Source: Macromonas nakdongensis | GTDB taxonomy: Bacteria > Pseudomonadota > Gammaproteobacteria > Burkholderiales > Burkholderiaceae_C | Reading direction: 5' to 3' | Assembly: GCF_002837145.1 (NCBI RefSeq) | Contig: NZ_NWMV01000086.1 | Coordinates: forward strand, 1 to 55,504 | Length of the DNA stretch: 55,504 nucleotides | Part shown: piece after piece, positions 35,265 to 44,276 of the stretch | Position numbering within the stretch: the first letter of the stretch is position 1 | Layout: every line of letters starts with the position of its first letter | Notes under the pieces: model-generated | What the model was told of the DNA's origin: nothing | The model's database searches: none | Seen by the model: only the letters and a program-made list of their open reading frames with translations | Program-made: the position numbers and the translations under genes

Positions 35265-35879
35265 TCACTTGAGGCCCACGGTCTCGACCAGGGTGTAGGG
35301 CTCGGTCCCCAGGTCGGACACCAAGCCGGCTTCGTCCAGGCTGAAGCGCACCAGGGTGCGCTCGGCCCCTTTGGCCGGGATGCGCACCTGCCCGGTGTAG
35401 ACGATGTCGGCCTGAGGGTTGACCTTGACCACCGCCACCGACACGTCCACCGGCTGCTGGTCGCGGCTGTCGTAGTAGTGGGCGTTGACCACGTACTCGC
35501 CCGGCATCAAGCCGCGCAGGGTGGCGATCTCCTGGCGGATGGGGTTGGTGATTTCGCGCCCGTTGACGATGACGGTGTTGTTCTTGGCGCCGCGGTCGTC
35601 GCGGTCCAGGTGCATCAGGCCGGCGTCGCGCTGGCGGAACCACAGCACATTGCCCTGTGGGTCGCGCACCCAGGTGTCCACGTCGTTCGGGTTGTTGTCT
35701 GGCCAGGACACGGTGATGATGAACTCGGCCTTGGCCGGGATGTCGCCCTTTTTGCGCGCCTGGGGGTTGAAGGCCAGCATCGCGATCACGAAACAGAACA
35801 CGAACGCGATCAGGATGTTGAACAGCATGTCGTAGAACGGGTCGGCCTCGGTGTCGCGGGCCGGTCTGCCGATGGCCAT
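35265..35879 (-). CDS. One-helix ExbD/MotB-position protein with DUF2135-like domain
   Basis: 204 residues. Near the start, DPFYDMLFNILIAFVFCFVIAML is one TM helix with acidic residues (Asp13, Asp17) at its head, the place where ExbD, TolR and MotB carry the proton-accepting Asp. The rest is a beta-rich exported domain: ITVSWPDNNPNDVDTWVRDP resembles DUF2135, with LRGLMPGEYVVNAHYYDS further on. It starts 3 nt after the MotA/TolQ/ExbB-like gene. I infer the stator-type partner of that channel; this is not shown for the family. Confidence 0.7.
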   Translation of the reverse strand: MAIGRPARDTEADPFYDMLFNILIAFVFCFVIAMLAFNPQARKKGDIPAKAEFIITVSWPDNNPNDVDTWVRDPQGNVLWFRQRDAGLMHLDRDDRGAKNNTVIVNGREITNPIRQEIATLRGLMPGEYVVNAHYYDSRDQQPVDVSVAVVKVNPQADIVYTGQVRIPAKGAERTLVRFSLDEAGLVSDLGTEPYTLVETVGLK

Positions 35880-35882
35880 GGT

Positions 35883-36695
35883 TCAGCCCCCGCGCTGGTG
35901 CTCGCCCAGAGCCAGGATGTCGGCCACCAGGGCGTCGGCGTGGCGGTCCAGGCGCATCAATTGCAGGCCCAGCAGGATGTTGCCGGCCAGTCCGGTCATG
36001 GTGGTCAGCAGGGCGATGCCCAGGCCACCGGTCAGGCTTTTGAGCAATTGGGTGGACTGGCTGGGGTCGAAGTTCTGCATCTGGCCCAGTTCTAGCGCGA
36101 GGATGGAAAACCCGATCACCTTGCCCAGCAAGCCCAGCTTGAGCTGGATGCCGTTGAACCACCAGGCCATCTCGTGCGGGCCGTGGCTGGCTTCGGTGAG
36201 CAGGTCGCGCGCCACGCCCACGTCGGTGCCGCGCTGGCGCACCGCCTCCAGGTAGGTGTGGGCCCAGCGCCGGTCGATCGGGGCACCGGTCTGCCCCACC
36301 CGGCCGGCCGCCCCATCCGCAGGGCGGAGGGCAGCGGCATCCACGGCGGTGTCACCCGCGGCCGGCAAAGGCGCCGACCAGGCCAGCAAGGCCTCGCGCT
36401 GCCGCCCCAGGTGCCAGGCGCGCGCGCCCACCCAGCCGGTACACACCGCGAACAGCAGCAGGATGGCCAGGGTCAACCCGGTGGGGTCGGCACGCAACAG
36501 CATGGCCCACACGCCTTTTTCGTACAGCAACACAGCCCCCGCGGTCAACAACCCCACGTAAGCCGCCCACAGCAGGAACAGACCTTGCGGCCCCTGCTCC
36601 AGCCCCCAGGCCGGGCGCTGGAACCAGGGCAGGCGCCGCACCAGCCAGGCGCCGAACATGGCCTGGTGGGCAAAGGCGGGGCGGCGCAACGGCAT
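35883..36695 (-). CDS. MotA/TolQ/ExbB-type proton channel protein
   Basis: 270 residues with four hydrophobic segments: about 38-58, 70-92, 170-192 (LGLLGKVIGFSILALEL) and 208-235. The last carries GGLGIALLTTMTGLAGNILL, the family's signature helix in which Thr lines the proton path. The ATG at 36695 overlaps the pqqE stop (TGATG), so it is translated by coupling with PQQ synthesis. The target of the energised complex is unknown. Confidence 0.82.
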   Translation of the reverse strand: MPLRRPAFAHQAMFGAWLVRRLPWFQRPAWGLEQGPQGLFLLWAAYVGLLTAGAVLLYEKGVWAMLLRADPTGLTLAILLLFAVCTGWVGARAWHLGRQREALLAWSAPLPAAGDTAVDAAALRPADGAAGRVGQTGAPIDRRWAHTYLEAVRQRGTDVGVARDLLTEASHGPHEMAWWFNGIQLKLGLLGKVIGFSILALELGQMQNFDPSQSTQLLKSLTGGLGIALLTTMTGLAGNILLGLQLMRLDRHADALVADILALGEHQRGG

Positions 36696-37882
36696 CACCC
36701 CTTCGCGGAACAGACCGTCGCTTCGCCACCGGCGCGCAGCAGAGCCCGGGCCTCGGTGTCGTTGCGGAACACGATGGGCTGCGTGGGCACGGCCGAGGCG
36801 TTGCGCACGATCTGCACCACCTTCTCGTGGTCCGGCGACTTGCCGCACACCGGGTCGGCCGCGGCCGCGTCGCCGGCCAGCAGGTAGGCCTGGCAGCGGC
36901 AGCCACCAAAGTCTTTTTCCTTCTCGTCGCAGCTGCGGCAGGGCTCTTGCATCCAGTCGTAGCCACGGAAGTGGTTGAAGGCGCCGCTGCCGTGCCAGAT
37001 GTCGTGCAGGGGCAGGTCGCGCACGTTGGGCAGTTGCAGCCCGGGCAGGTTGCCGGCGTTGTGGCAGGGCATGGCGGTGCCGTCGGGCGCGATGGACAGG
37101 AACACCTTGCCCCAGCCGTTCATGCAGGCCTTGGGGCGCTCCTCGAAGTAGTCGGGCACCACGAACAGCACCCGGCAACGGTTGCCGATCTCCGCACGGT
37201 AGCGGTTGACCACCGCCTCGGCCTCCACCAGCTGCTCGCGCGTGGGCAGCAGGTGCTGGCGGTTGTGCAGGGCCCAGCCGTAGTACTGGGTGTTGGCCAG
37301 CTCCAGGTACTCGGCGCCCAGGTCCAGCGCCATGTCGATGATCTTACCGACGTGTGGCAGGTTGTGCCGGTGCAGCACGCAGTTCATCACCATCGGCCAG
37401 TCGTAGGCCTTGATGAGTGCCGCCACCTTCTTCTTGAGCTCGAAGGTCTTGGTGTGGCTCAGAAAGTCGTTGAGTTCGCGGGTGGAGTCCTGGAAGGAGA
37501 GCTGGATGTGGTCCAGCCCGGCCTCCTTCAGGCGGCGGGCGCGGCTGTCGTTCAGGCCGACGCCGGAGGTGATGAGGTTGGTGTAGAAGCCCAGGCGGTG
37601 GGCCTCGGCCACCAGCTCTTCCAGGTCGTCGCGCACCAGCGGCTCACCGCCCGAGAAACCCAGTTGCGCCGCGCCCATGGCGCGGGCCTGGCGCAGCACG
37701 TCCACCCACTCGGCGGTGGTCAGCTCGCGGTCGTAGCGCGGGTAGTCGGTGGGGTTGTAACAGAACACACAGTGCAGCGGGCACTTGTAGGTCAGCTCGG
37801 CCAGCAGCCACAGCGGCGGGCCGGCCGTCACCGGGGCGGTGGCCGGGGCCGGCGGCGTCAGCGTCTCAGTCGATCCAGCCAC
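36695..37882 (-). CDS. pqqE: PqqA peptide cyclase PqqE (radical SAM/SPASM)
   Basis: Forms the Glu-Tyr carbon-carbon bond in PqqA, the first step of PQQ synthesis. 395 residues; the radical-SAM cluster is Cys34-x3-Cys38-x2-Cys41 (CPLHCVFC). The SPASM domain cysteines appear in CMNGWGK, MPCHNAGN and CRSCDEKEKDFGGCRCQ. No ATG is available; GTG 37882 has AGGAGGGG upstream and overlaps pqqD by 17 nt, so I take it as the start. Confidence 0.95.
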   Translation of the reverse strand: MAGSTETLTPPAPATAPVTAGPPLWLLAELTYKCPLHCVFCYNPTDYPRYDRELTTAEWVDVLRQARAMGAAQLGFSGGEPLVRDDLEELVAEAHRLGFYTNLITSGVGLNDSRARRLKEAGLDHIQLSFQDSTRELNDFLSHTKTFELKKKVAALIKAYDWPMVMNCVLHRHNLPHVGKIIDMALDLGAEYLELANTQYYGWALHNRQHLLPTREQLVEAEAVVNRYRAEIGNRCRVLFVVPDYFEERPKACMNGWGKVFLSIAPDGTAMPCHNAGNLPGLQLPNVRDLPLHDIWHGSGAFNHFRGYDWMQEPCRSCDEKEKDFGGCRCQAYLLAGDAAAADPVCGKSPDHEKVVQIVRNASAVPTQPIVFRNDTEARALLRAGGEATVCSAKG

Positions 37883-38165
37883 GGCGCTGCCCCTCCTGCA
37901 CCAGGGCCGCGACCTGCTCGCGGATGCCCTGCACGTTGAACAAGGATTGCAGCTCGTCAACGATGTCGTCGAAGTGCCTGCGGCCGTCGCAGCGGCGCAA
38001 AATTTCGGCGGCGCTGGCGTTGAGCTGCACCATGCCTTCGGGATACAGCAGCACCCAGGCGTTTTGCGCGCTTTCGAACTGCAGCCGGAACAGGCGCGAG
38101 AGCCTGGGGTGCGCCGGCAGGGCATCGCCCGGCGGGGTGGCGCTGGCGGAGGTGGCGTCGCTCAT
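37866..38165 (-). CDS. pqqD: PQQ synthesis peptide chaperone PqqD
   Basis: 99 residues. Binds PqqA and presents it to PqqE. Family pattern: [40 protein letters not shown] and [14 protein letters not shown] form the winged-helix RRE fold. ATG 38165 overlaps the pqqC stop; its 3' end overlaps pqqE. Confidence 0.96.
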   Translation of the reverse strand: MSDATSASATPPGDALPAHPRLSRLFRLQFESAQNAWVLLYPEGMVQLNASAAEILRRCDGRRHFDDIVDELQSLFNVQGIREQVAALVQEGQRRGWID

Positions 38166-38914
38166 GGTTGGCAGGCTTTTTCGATGGCGTCGAGCATGCT
38201 CCACAGCACGTCGAGCTTGAACTGCAGGATGTCGAGGGCGCGCATCTGGGCCACACGGGTGCCGAAATGGTCCAGCGTGACCTGCAGGCCGTGCTCCACG
38301 TCGCGGCTGGCCAGCGGGATGCGGCTGCGGAAGTACTGCAGGCCGTCGGCGTCGATCCACGGGTAGTGGCCGGGCCAGGTGGCCAGCCGGTCTTTGTGGA
38401 TCTGCGGCGCGAACATCTCGGTCAGAGACGAGCACACCGCCTCCTGCCAGGGCGAGTTGGCGGCGAAGTGCACGTAGGCGTCGCAGGCGAAGCGCACGCC
38501 GGGGGCCACGCGCTGCAGCGACCACAGTTCCTCGCGCGGGATGCCCACGGCCTCGCCCAGGCGGGTCCAGGCCTCGATACCACCGGCGGCCGAGCCTTCG
38601 TAGTCGCCGTAGCCGTCGTGGTCCAGGATGCGCTCGATCCACTTGCGGCGGTGCTCGCGGTCGGGCATGTTGGCCAGGATGGCGGCGTCTTTGCGCGGGA
38701 TGCAGATCTGGTAATAAAAGCGGTTGGCCACCCAGGCGCGGATTTCGTCGGGGCTGCACTGGCCGCCGTTCAGGCGCACGTTGAAGGGGTGGTGGATGTG
38801 GTAACCGGCGCCTTTGGCGCGCAACTGGCGTTCGAACTCGGCGCGGTCCCAGGCCGGGGCTTGCAGGTCGGCGGCACTCGGCACGCGCAGGGAGGGGGTC
38901 AGGGCGGTGCTCAC
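38162..38914 (-). CDS. pqqC: Pyrroloquinoline-quinone synthase PqqC
   Basis: Cofactor-less oxidase that performs the final ring closure and eight-electron oxidation to PQQ. 250 residues, all-helical. Conserved stretches include [27 protein letters not shown], the DHDGYGD loop and [15 protein letters not shown]. It overlaps pqqB and pqqD by 4 nt each. Confidence 0.97.
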   Translation of the reverse strand: MSTALTPSLRVPSAADLQAPAWDRAEFERQLRAKGAGYHIHHPFNVRLNGGQCSPDEIRAWVANRFYYQICIPRKDAAILANMPDREHRRKWIERILDHDGYGDYEGSAAGGIEAWTRLGEAVGIPREELWSLQRVAPGVRFACDAYVHFAANSPWQEAVCSSLTEMFAPQIHKDRLATWPGHYPWIDADGLQYFRSRIPLASRDVEHGLQVTLDHFGTRVAQMRALDILQFKLDVLWSMLDAIEKACQP

Positions 38915-39828
38915 AGGGTGATCTCCAGGCCGTCGAACGCCACTTCAATGCCGTGCGCCGTCAGCTCGGCGCGCTCGGCCGAGTCTTCGCGCAGGATGGG
39001 GTTGGTGTTGTTGATGTGGATCAGCACCTTGCGGGTGCTGGCCGGCAGGGCGTCGAGCACCTCGATCATGCCGCCCGGACCGCTCTGCGGCAGGTGGCCC
39101 ATGACGGCGGCGGGCTTTTTCGACAGGCCCAGGCGGATCATCTCGTCCTCGGTCCAGAAGGTGCCGTCCACCAGCACCACGTCGGCACTGGCCATGGCGG
39201 CCTGCACCTGGGGCTCGATCTGGCCCAGGCCAGGAGCGTAGAACAAGCGCCGGCCATTCTTGCGGTTGACGAACAGCAGGCCGATGTTGTCGCCCACGCG
39301 CGGTTTGCCGCGGAAGGGCGAGTACGGCGGCGGCTGGCTGGTCAGGGGCACGGGCAGCACGTCCACGCCGGCCAGGAAAGGCAGGTCCAACGGGGTGCCG
39401 TTGAGGGCGATGGGCCGGGTGTCCAGACCGCAGTAAAAGGACAGCATGCGGGTCAGCGGGAAGCCGTCGCCCAAATCGCTCAGCACCTCGGGCGTGGCGT
39501 ACAGGGGCAGCGGGGTGCCGCGCTCGCGCAGCATCAGCAGGCCGGTGGTGTGGTCGATCTGCGCGTCGATCAGCAGCACGGCGGCGATGCCGCTGTCGCG
39601 CACCTGGCGCGCGGGCTGCAGCTCGGGGTGTTCGCGGACTTGCTGCAGCACCTCGGGCGACGCGTTGACCAGCAGCCAGTCCACGCCATTGACGCTGACG
39701 GCCACCGACGACTGGGTGCGCGCCCGGGCCTGGATGGTGCCGGCGCGCAGGCCGGCGCAATTCGGGCAGTTGCAGTTCCACTGCGGAAAACCGCCTCCGG
39801 CGGACGACCCCAAAACCTTCAAACGCAT
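38911..39828 (-). CDS. pqqB: PQQ biosynthesis protein PqqB (MBL fold)
   Basis: 305 residues, a non-heme iron hydroxylase of the pathway with a metallo-beta-lactamase fold. [19 protein letters not shown] at the start carries the structural Cys residues; [27 protein letters not shown] and MGHLPQSG follow. ATG 39828 is used; an upstream in-frame start adds residues unlike the family. It lies 92 nt after pqqA, beyond a terminator and a second hairpin. Confidence 0.97.
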   Translation of the reverse strand: MRLKVLGSSAGGGFPQWNCNCPNCAGLRAGTIQARARTQSSVAVSVNGVDWLLVNASPEVLQQVREHPELQPARQVRDSGIAAVLLIDAQIDHTTGLLMLRERGTPLPLYATPEVLSDLGDGFPLTRMLSFYCGLDTRPIALNGTPLDLPFLAGVDVLPVPLTSQPPPYSPFRGKPRVGDNIGLLFVNRKNGRRLFYAPGLGQIEPQVQAAMASADVVLVDGTFWTEDEMIRLGLSKKPAAVMGHLPQSGPGGMIEVLDALPASTRKVLIHINNTNPILREDSAERAELTAHGIEVAFDGLEITL

Positions 39829-39842
39829 GGATGGCACTCTCG

Positions 39843-39881
39843 AAAAAAACAGGCGCACCCGGCTCAACGCCGCATGCGCCT
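39843..39881 (-). terminator. Attenuating terminator between pqqA and pqqB
   Basis: On the minus strand AGGCGCA/TGCGCCT (39875-39881 with 39851-39857) forms a stem followed by GTTTTTTTCG. It should stop most transcripts after pqqA and let a fraction through to pqqBCDE. Confidence 0.8.
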
Positions 39882-39887
39882 GCCTGG

Positions 39888-39920
39888 AACCCGGTCCGCC
39901 TCAGCGCGGACCGACGGGTT
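39888..39920 (-). repeat. Stable hairpin directly after pqqA
   Basis: GGTCCGC (39893-39899) pairs with GCGGACC (39906-39912), extended by AACCC/GGGTT with a 3-nt bulge. It abuts the pqqA stop and probably stabilises the short pqqA message. Confidence 0.7.
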
Positions 39921-39995
39921 TCAGCGGTTGGCGATGTACATCGTGATTTCGAAACCGAAACGCAGATCGGTGAAGCTCGGGGTGGTCCATTGCAT
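39921..39995 (-). CDS. pqqA: PQQ precursor peptide PqqA
   Basis: 24-residue ribosomal precursor. It begins [16 protein letters not shown] and ends MYIANR; Glu16 and Tyr20 have the E-x3-Y spacing cross-linked by PqqE to make PQQ. ATG 39995 has CAGGAGATACCCC upstream. It is the first gene of the pqqABCDE run and diverges from the S33-type hydrolase gene, 76 nt away. Confidence 0.97.
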   Translation of the reverse strand: MQWTTPSFTDLRFGFEITMYIANR

Positions 39996-40071
39996 GGGGT
40001 ATCTCCTGTGTGTGGTTGGGTGGTAAGCTGACACAACGAGGTGCCAACTTGAGCACCATCATGCAATATAA

Positions 40072-41112
40072 ATGCCACACCGTGTGACCTCACCCCCCCG
40101 GATTTACCCTAGCCTCTCCGGCGATCGCGTACTCCCCTTGGGCGCGGGGCTCGGCATGGCCTACCGGGTGCAGGGGCCCGTCACCGGCCAGCCCTGGCTG
40201 GTGCTGCACGGCGGTCCCGGCAGTGGCGGCAACCCAGGGCTGCTCCAACCGTTCGACCCCGCACGGCACCGCGCCATCCTGCCCGACCAGCGCGGCAGCG
40301 GCCGTTCGCGTCCCCGCGGCAGCACCCGCCGCAACACCCTGGACACCCTGGTGGGCGACCTCGAAGCCCTGCGCCACCACCTGGGTGTGGTCCGTTGGAG
40401 CGTACTGGGTGGCTCCTGGGGAGCCACCTTGGCCCTGCGCTACGCGGCCCGGCACCCCGAGGCGGTTGAACACCTGGTGCTGCGCGGCACTTTTGACGCC
40501 CAGCCACGCACGGTGCAGCGCCTGTTTCGGCGCTTTGCCCCCCCTGCACCGGGGTTTCAGGCCAGCCCCAGACACCGAACGCCGCTGCACCGGCTGTCAC
40601 AACTGCTCCAACATGGAACAATGTCTGTGACACACCGGCGTACCTTGACACAGTGGAACCGGATGGAAGCCCTGACCGCCGCGCACGGCGCCCGGCGCGC
40701 CTGGCGGCACAGCCCCACGGCCGCAGCACGCGCACCGCAACACCGCCACTGGGCCGGCCTGCAGCGCCAGTCGCGGCGCCCCACAGACTGGCGCACCGGG
40801 CAGGCACTGGCGGCCAAATTCCGTATCCAGGCCCATTTTCTGCTCCGACACTGCGGCATGCGTCCGGGCGACTGGTCGCGGCAACTCCAGCGCATCGCCC
40901 AGGCCGGCATCCCCTGCGACTTCATCCATGGCCAGCACGATGCGGTCTGCCCACCGCACACCAGCCGGGAGGCCCACCGACAGATGAACCAGATCCGCCC
41001 CGGCATTGCCCGGCTGCACCACACCTGCGCCGGACACCTGGGCACCGACCCGGACAACGCGCGCGCGCTGCGCGACCGCGTGCACGCCCTGCTGCCACCC
41101 ACTGCCCCATGA
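40072..41112 (+). CDS. S33 prolyl-iminopeptidase-like alpha/beta hydrolase
   Basis: 346 residues. HGGPGSGGNP oxyanion loop, DQRGSGRSRP, the nucleophile elbow GGSWGATL with Ser115, HGQHDAVCPP with the likely Asp, and a terminal CAGHLG His. These match proline iminopeptidases; the cap domain is Arg-rich. No signal peptide. It starts divergently from pqqA and overlaps the second relay metallohydrolase by 4 nt. No M16 PqqF/G protease is in the window, so a role in trimming cross-linked PqqA is possible but unproven. Confidence 0.82.
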   Translation: MPHRVTSPPRIYPSLSGDRVLPLGAGLGMAYRVQGPVTGQPWLVLHGGPGSGGNPGLLQPFDPARHRAILPDQRGSGRSRPRGSTRRNTLDTLVGDLEALRHHLGVVRWSVLGGSWGATLALRYAARHPEAVEHLVLRGTFDAQPRTVQRLFRRFAPPAPGFQASPRHRTPLHRLSQLLQHGTMSVTHRRTLTQWNRMEALTAAHGARRAWRHSPTAAARAPQHRHWAGLQRQSRRPTDWRTGQALAAKFRIQAHFLLRHCGMRPGDWSRQLQRIAQAGIPCDFIHGQHDAVCPPHTSREAHRQMNQIRPGIARLHHTCAGHLGTDPDNARALRDRVHALLPPTAP

Positions 41113-42143
41113 GTCACCTACGCCCTGCCCGCCCCAGCGGCCGGCTCTGGCTGACGGCCTGGGCCCTGGCCTGCGGTCTCGCGGCACCGGCCTGGGCCGC
41201 CGCCCACTGCCCGAACGCCCAGCCCTTGCAAGCCACGGCCCCCGGGGTCTGGGTTTGGGAGGGCCAGGCTGCCGACATCGCGCCCCAGAACCGGGGGCAC
41301 GTGGTCAGCAACGTCGTGCTCATCGCCCCCGCCGGCCTGGGCGCGGCCCCCACGGTGACCGTGGTGGACCCCGGCCCCAGCCTGTTGCATGGGCAGGCGC
41401 TGGCCCAGGCGGTGCGCTGCCAGTGGGGAACCGGGGTGTCGCGGGTGCTCAACAGCCACGCCCACGCCGAAAACGTGTTGGGCAACAGCGCCTTTGCGTC
41501 ATCACCTTCGGACCTCCACCCCGCCAACCTGTGGGCCACCGAAGACACCCGGCAGGCCATGGCCCAGCGCTGCCCGGGCTGCCTCGAACACATCACCCAG
41601 ACCGCGGGCGCCGACGCCCTGCGCGGCACCCACATCGTTTTGCCCACGCACACCCTGGCGCCCGGCCAGACCCTGCGCCTGACCGACCGCCCCTGGATGG
41701 CCCTGGAACTGCGCGACGCCCACACCCACAGCGACCTGGCGCTGTGGCAAGCCGACACACGGGTGCTGATCGCCGCCGGTCTGGTCTACCGCGACCGCCT
41801 CCCCGAACTGGCCCAGGGCACGGTCCAGGGGTGGATCGCCGCACTGGATCAGCTCACGGCCCTGCGGCCGCGCACCGTGATCGGCCAGAGCGTGGGCGGA
41901 ATCGACACTTTGCACGCCACCCGCCAATACCTGTGCGAGCTGACGCAGGCGGTGTGGTCGGCCATGGACCGCGGCTGGTCGGCCAGCGAAGCCGAATCGC
42001 TGGCCCTGCCCGCTTACGCCCATTGGGCCGGCTACGCCCAGCGCCAGGGCTTCAACGCGCAGCGCGCCTGGCGCGAACTCGAGCCCTGGTGGATTGAAGG
42101 GCGCAAGCCGCCCGCCTGTTCAGGCCCAGACGTCGGGAGGTAG
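41109..42143 (+). CDS. Quinoprotein relay metallohydrolase (MBL fold), second copy
   Basis: 344 residues with signal (WLTAWALACGLAAPAWAA). MBL-fold segments: GHVVSNVVLIAPAG, LNSHAHAENVLGN, LRDAHTHSDLALW and VIGQSVGG. His117 and His119 are kept, but Glu121 and Asn122 replace the Asp-His of HxHxDH. It differs strongly from the copy at 30523, so the two are distinct members of the relay family. ATG overlaps the S33 hydrolase stop. Its 3' end overlaps the convergent regulator by 24 nt. Confidence 0.82.
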   Translation: MSHLRPARPSGRLWLTAWALACGLAAPAWAAAHCPNAQPLQATAPGVWVWEGQAADIAPQNRGHVVSNVVLIAPAGLGAAPTVTVVDPGPSLLHGQALAQAVRCQWGTGVSRVLNSHAHAENVLGNSAFASSPSDLHPANLWATEDTRQAMAQRCPGCLEHITQTAGADALRGTHIVLPTHTLAPGQTLRLTDRPWMALELRDAHTHSDLALWQADTRVLIAAGLVYRDRLPELAQGTVQGWIAALDQLTALRPRTVIGQSVGGIDTLHATRQYLCELTQAVWSAMDRGWSASEAESLALPAYAHWAGYAQRQGFNAQRAWRELEPWWIEGRKPPACSGPDVGR

Positions 42144-44276
42144 CTGGTCTTTCTTGCGGTAGATGGTGTTGCGCGACACGCCCAGCGCTTTGGCTGCCGC
42201 CGACACATTGCCGTGGCAGCGCCGCAGCGCATCGGCCATGGCCTGCAGGGTCATGTCCTCCAGCTTGGCCGCAGCACCCCGGGCGCTCGGCGCGGCGCGG
42301 TCCGCGTCGGCCACCGCCTGCGGCACCGGATGGCCGCCGGCATGCGGCAGGGGCACGACCGGCGCCGCCAAGGGCACGGCCTGCGACCAGCCCCCGTCCA
42401 CCGAACTCTCTTCGGTCGGTGGCGCCATCACCTCGTCCAGAAAATCGTCCGGCAAGTGCGACACCTCGATGCAGCCCTCGCAACCCACCATGGCCACCGC
42501 GGTGCGCATCAGGTTGTGCAACTGGCGGAAGTTGCCCGGCCAGGGGTAGCGCTTGAACAGGGCCATCACCTCGGGCGAAATGTCGATCTGGTTGCCCCGC
42601 TCGCACAGCGAGGCGAGGATCTTGCGGGCCACCACCTCGAAGTCGGTGCGCACGCGCAAGGCCGGCAGGCGTACCACCAGGCCGTTGAGGCGGTAGTACA
42701 GGTCTTCGCGGAACTGCCCGCGGGCGATCAGCTCCTTCAGGTTCCGGTTGGTGGCACAGATGATGGTGAGGTCGACCTCGTATTCCTTGTTCGAACCCAG
42801 GGGGTTGACCCGCCGCTCCTGCAACACCCGCAGCAGGCGGGCCTGCAACTGCGTCGGCATGTCGCCAATTTCGTCCAGAAACAGCGTCCCGCCGTTGGCC
42901 TGCTGGATCTTGCCCACCGACCCCTTGCGCCGGGCGCCGGTGAAAGCCCCTTCCTCGTAGCCAAACAGCTCCGACTCGATCAGGGTTTCGGGGATGGAGG
43001 CGCAGTTGACCGACACGAAAGGCCGCTCCGCGCGGTCGGAATCGTTGTGGATGGCCTGGGCCAAAATGTCCTTGCCCGTGCCCGTCTCCCCCAGGATCAT
43101 GATGGGAATGTCGCGCCCCTGCACCAGCTGCAGCTTGCGCAACACCGCGGACACCTGTGGGTCACCCGTGTCCAGGTAATGCAAGCCCGACAGACCCGCC
43201 CGCGAGGCCAGCCGTCCCACCGGGGTGACCGGCGCCACCGGGGCCGTGGCCACGCTCGGCTTTTCCCAGCGGCGGTTCGGGCTGCTCACCTCCTCCACGA
43301 CCGACTCGGGGCTCGGGGCCGGGGTCGCAGCCACCTGGAAACCGGGGGTCAGCCACTGGTTGACCTGACGCAACCGGGCCTGGCACCAGACCGACACGCC
43401 GTTGTGCAGACACAGCAGCACGGGTTTGCCGGCCGAGCCGCGCAGGCGGTCAAAGAACTGCGAGATCGCCTGGCCGAACAGCGACGAGAACGTGTGTGCC
43501 CGCAGGCTGTTGACCGACTGCCCCAACTGAAACTGGGCGCTGCGGTTGGCCGACAGGAAACGCCCGTCCTGGCTGAACACCACGATGCCTTCGACCAAGG
43601 TGCCCAGGAATTCGGAGCGCGAATGGAAGTGGATGCGCACCGCGTCCGGGAACACGTTGGCGAACATGTGGTTTTCGATCATCTGCGCCGACATCCGCAC
43701 CAGCGCCATGGTGTGGTGGTGGTAGCTGCGTTCGTCGCCGGTCACGTCCAGCGCCCCCACCACTTTGCCGTAGGGGTCGAAGATCGGGGTGCAGGAGCAG
43801 GCCAGGAACTGGTTGGCGAACAGGTAATGGTCGCGGCCATGGACCACGATGGGCTGCTCTTCGGCCAGCGCGGTGCCGACGGCGTTGGTGCCCTTGCTCT
43901 TTTCCGACCAGTCGACCCCGGGCATCAGCGCCACCTGGGCGGCTTTTTCCAGAAAATCGCTGTCGCCCAGGGAATGCAGGATCAGGCCGCTGCTGTCGGT
44001 CAGCGCCACCATGCTGTGGGTGTTGGCGATCTGCTCGTACATGGTTTCCATCACCGGCGCCGCGTGCTGGTAGAGGAAACGGTTGGCGTCCAGGGCCTCG
44101 TGGAAATGGCGCTTGGGCACGCTGGAAAAATCGGGCCGGTCGGCGCTGTTCAGGCCAAAATTGCGGCTGCGCACGTGCGCTTCACCGATCACGGCCTGGT
44201 ATTTCGGGCTGCTGGGCAAACAAGACCACCCACCAGAACCGGCGTCCACCAGCGCTTGGGGCTGTGTCAAAGGCAT
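42120..44276 (-). CDS. Sigma-54-dependent activator, AcoR-like
   Basis: 718 residues: GAF-type sensor about 75-215 (GVDWSEKSKGTNAVGTAL), PAS-like region about 235-310, AAA+ domain with Walker A GETGTGKD near 397, GAFTGA sigma-54 contact near 442 and Walker B GGTLFLDEIGD, then a Fis-type HTH (GNVSAAAKALGVSRNTIYRK). The intact GAFTGA means it should open sigma-54 promoters; two are found in this window. ATG 44276 has CAGGAGAC upstream; ATG 44399 is an alternative with a weaker site. Likely inducer: an alcohol or aldehyde. Confidence 0.92.
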   Translation of the reverse strand: MPLTQPQALVDAGSGGWSCLPSSPKYQAVIGEAHVRSRNFGLNSADRPDFSSVPKRHFHEALDANRFLYQHAAPVMETMYEQIANTHSMVALTDSSGLILHSLGDSDFLEKAAQVALMPGVDWSEKSKGTNAVGTALAEEQPIVVHGRDHYLFANQFLACSCTPIFDPYGKVVGALDVTGDERSYHHHTMALVRMSAQMIENHMFANVFPDAVRIHFHSRSEFLGTLVEGIVVFSQDGRFLSANRSAQFQLGQSVNSLRAHTFSSLFGQAISQFFDRLRGSAGKPVLLCLHNGVSVWCQARLRQVNQWLTPGFQVAATPAPSPESVVEEVSSPNRRWEKPSVATAPVAPVTPVGRLASRAGLSGLHYLDTGDPQVSAVLRKLQLVQGRDIPIMILGETGTGKDILAQAIHNDSDRAERPFVSVNCASIPETLIESELFGYEEGAFTGARRKGSVGKIQQANGGTLFLDEIGDMPTQLQARLLRVLQERRVNPLGSNKEYEVDLTIICATNRNLKELIARGQFREDLYYRLNGLVVRLPALRVRTDFEVVARKILASLCERGNQIDISPEVMALFKRYPWPGNFRQLHNLMRTAVAMVGCEGCIEVSHLPDDFLDEVMAPPTEESSVDGGWSQAVPLAAPVVPLPHAGGHPVPQAVADADRAAPSARGAAAKLEDMTLQAMADALRRCHGNVSAAAKALGVSRNTIYRKKDQLPPDVWA

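Noticed and set aside
40021-40071. Possible sigma-54 promoter for pqqA (TTGGCACCTCGTTGTG on the minus strand)
   Set aside because: The -24 part fits, but GG to GC spacing is wrong and the -12 GC is missing.
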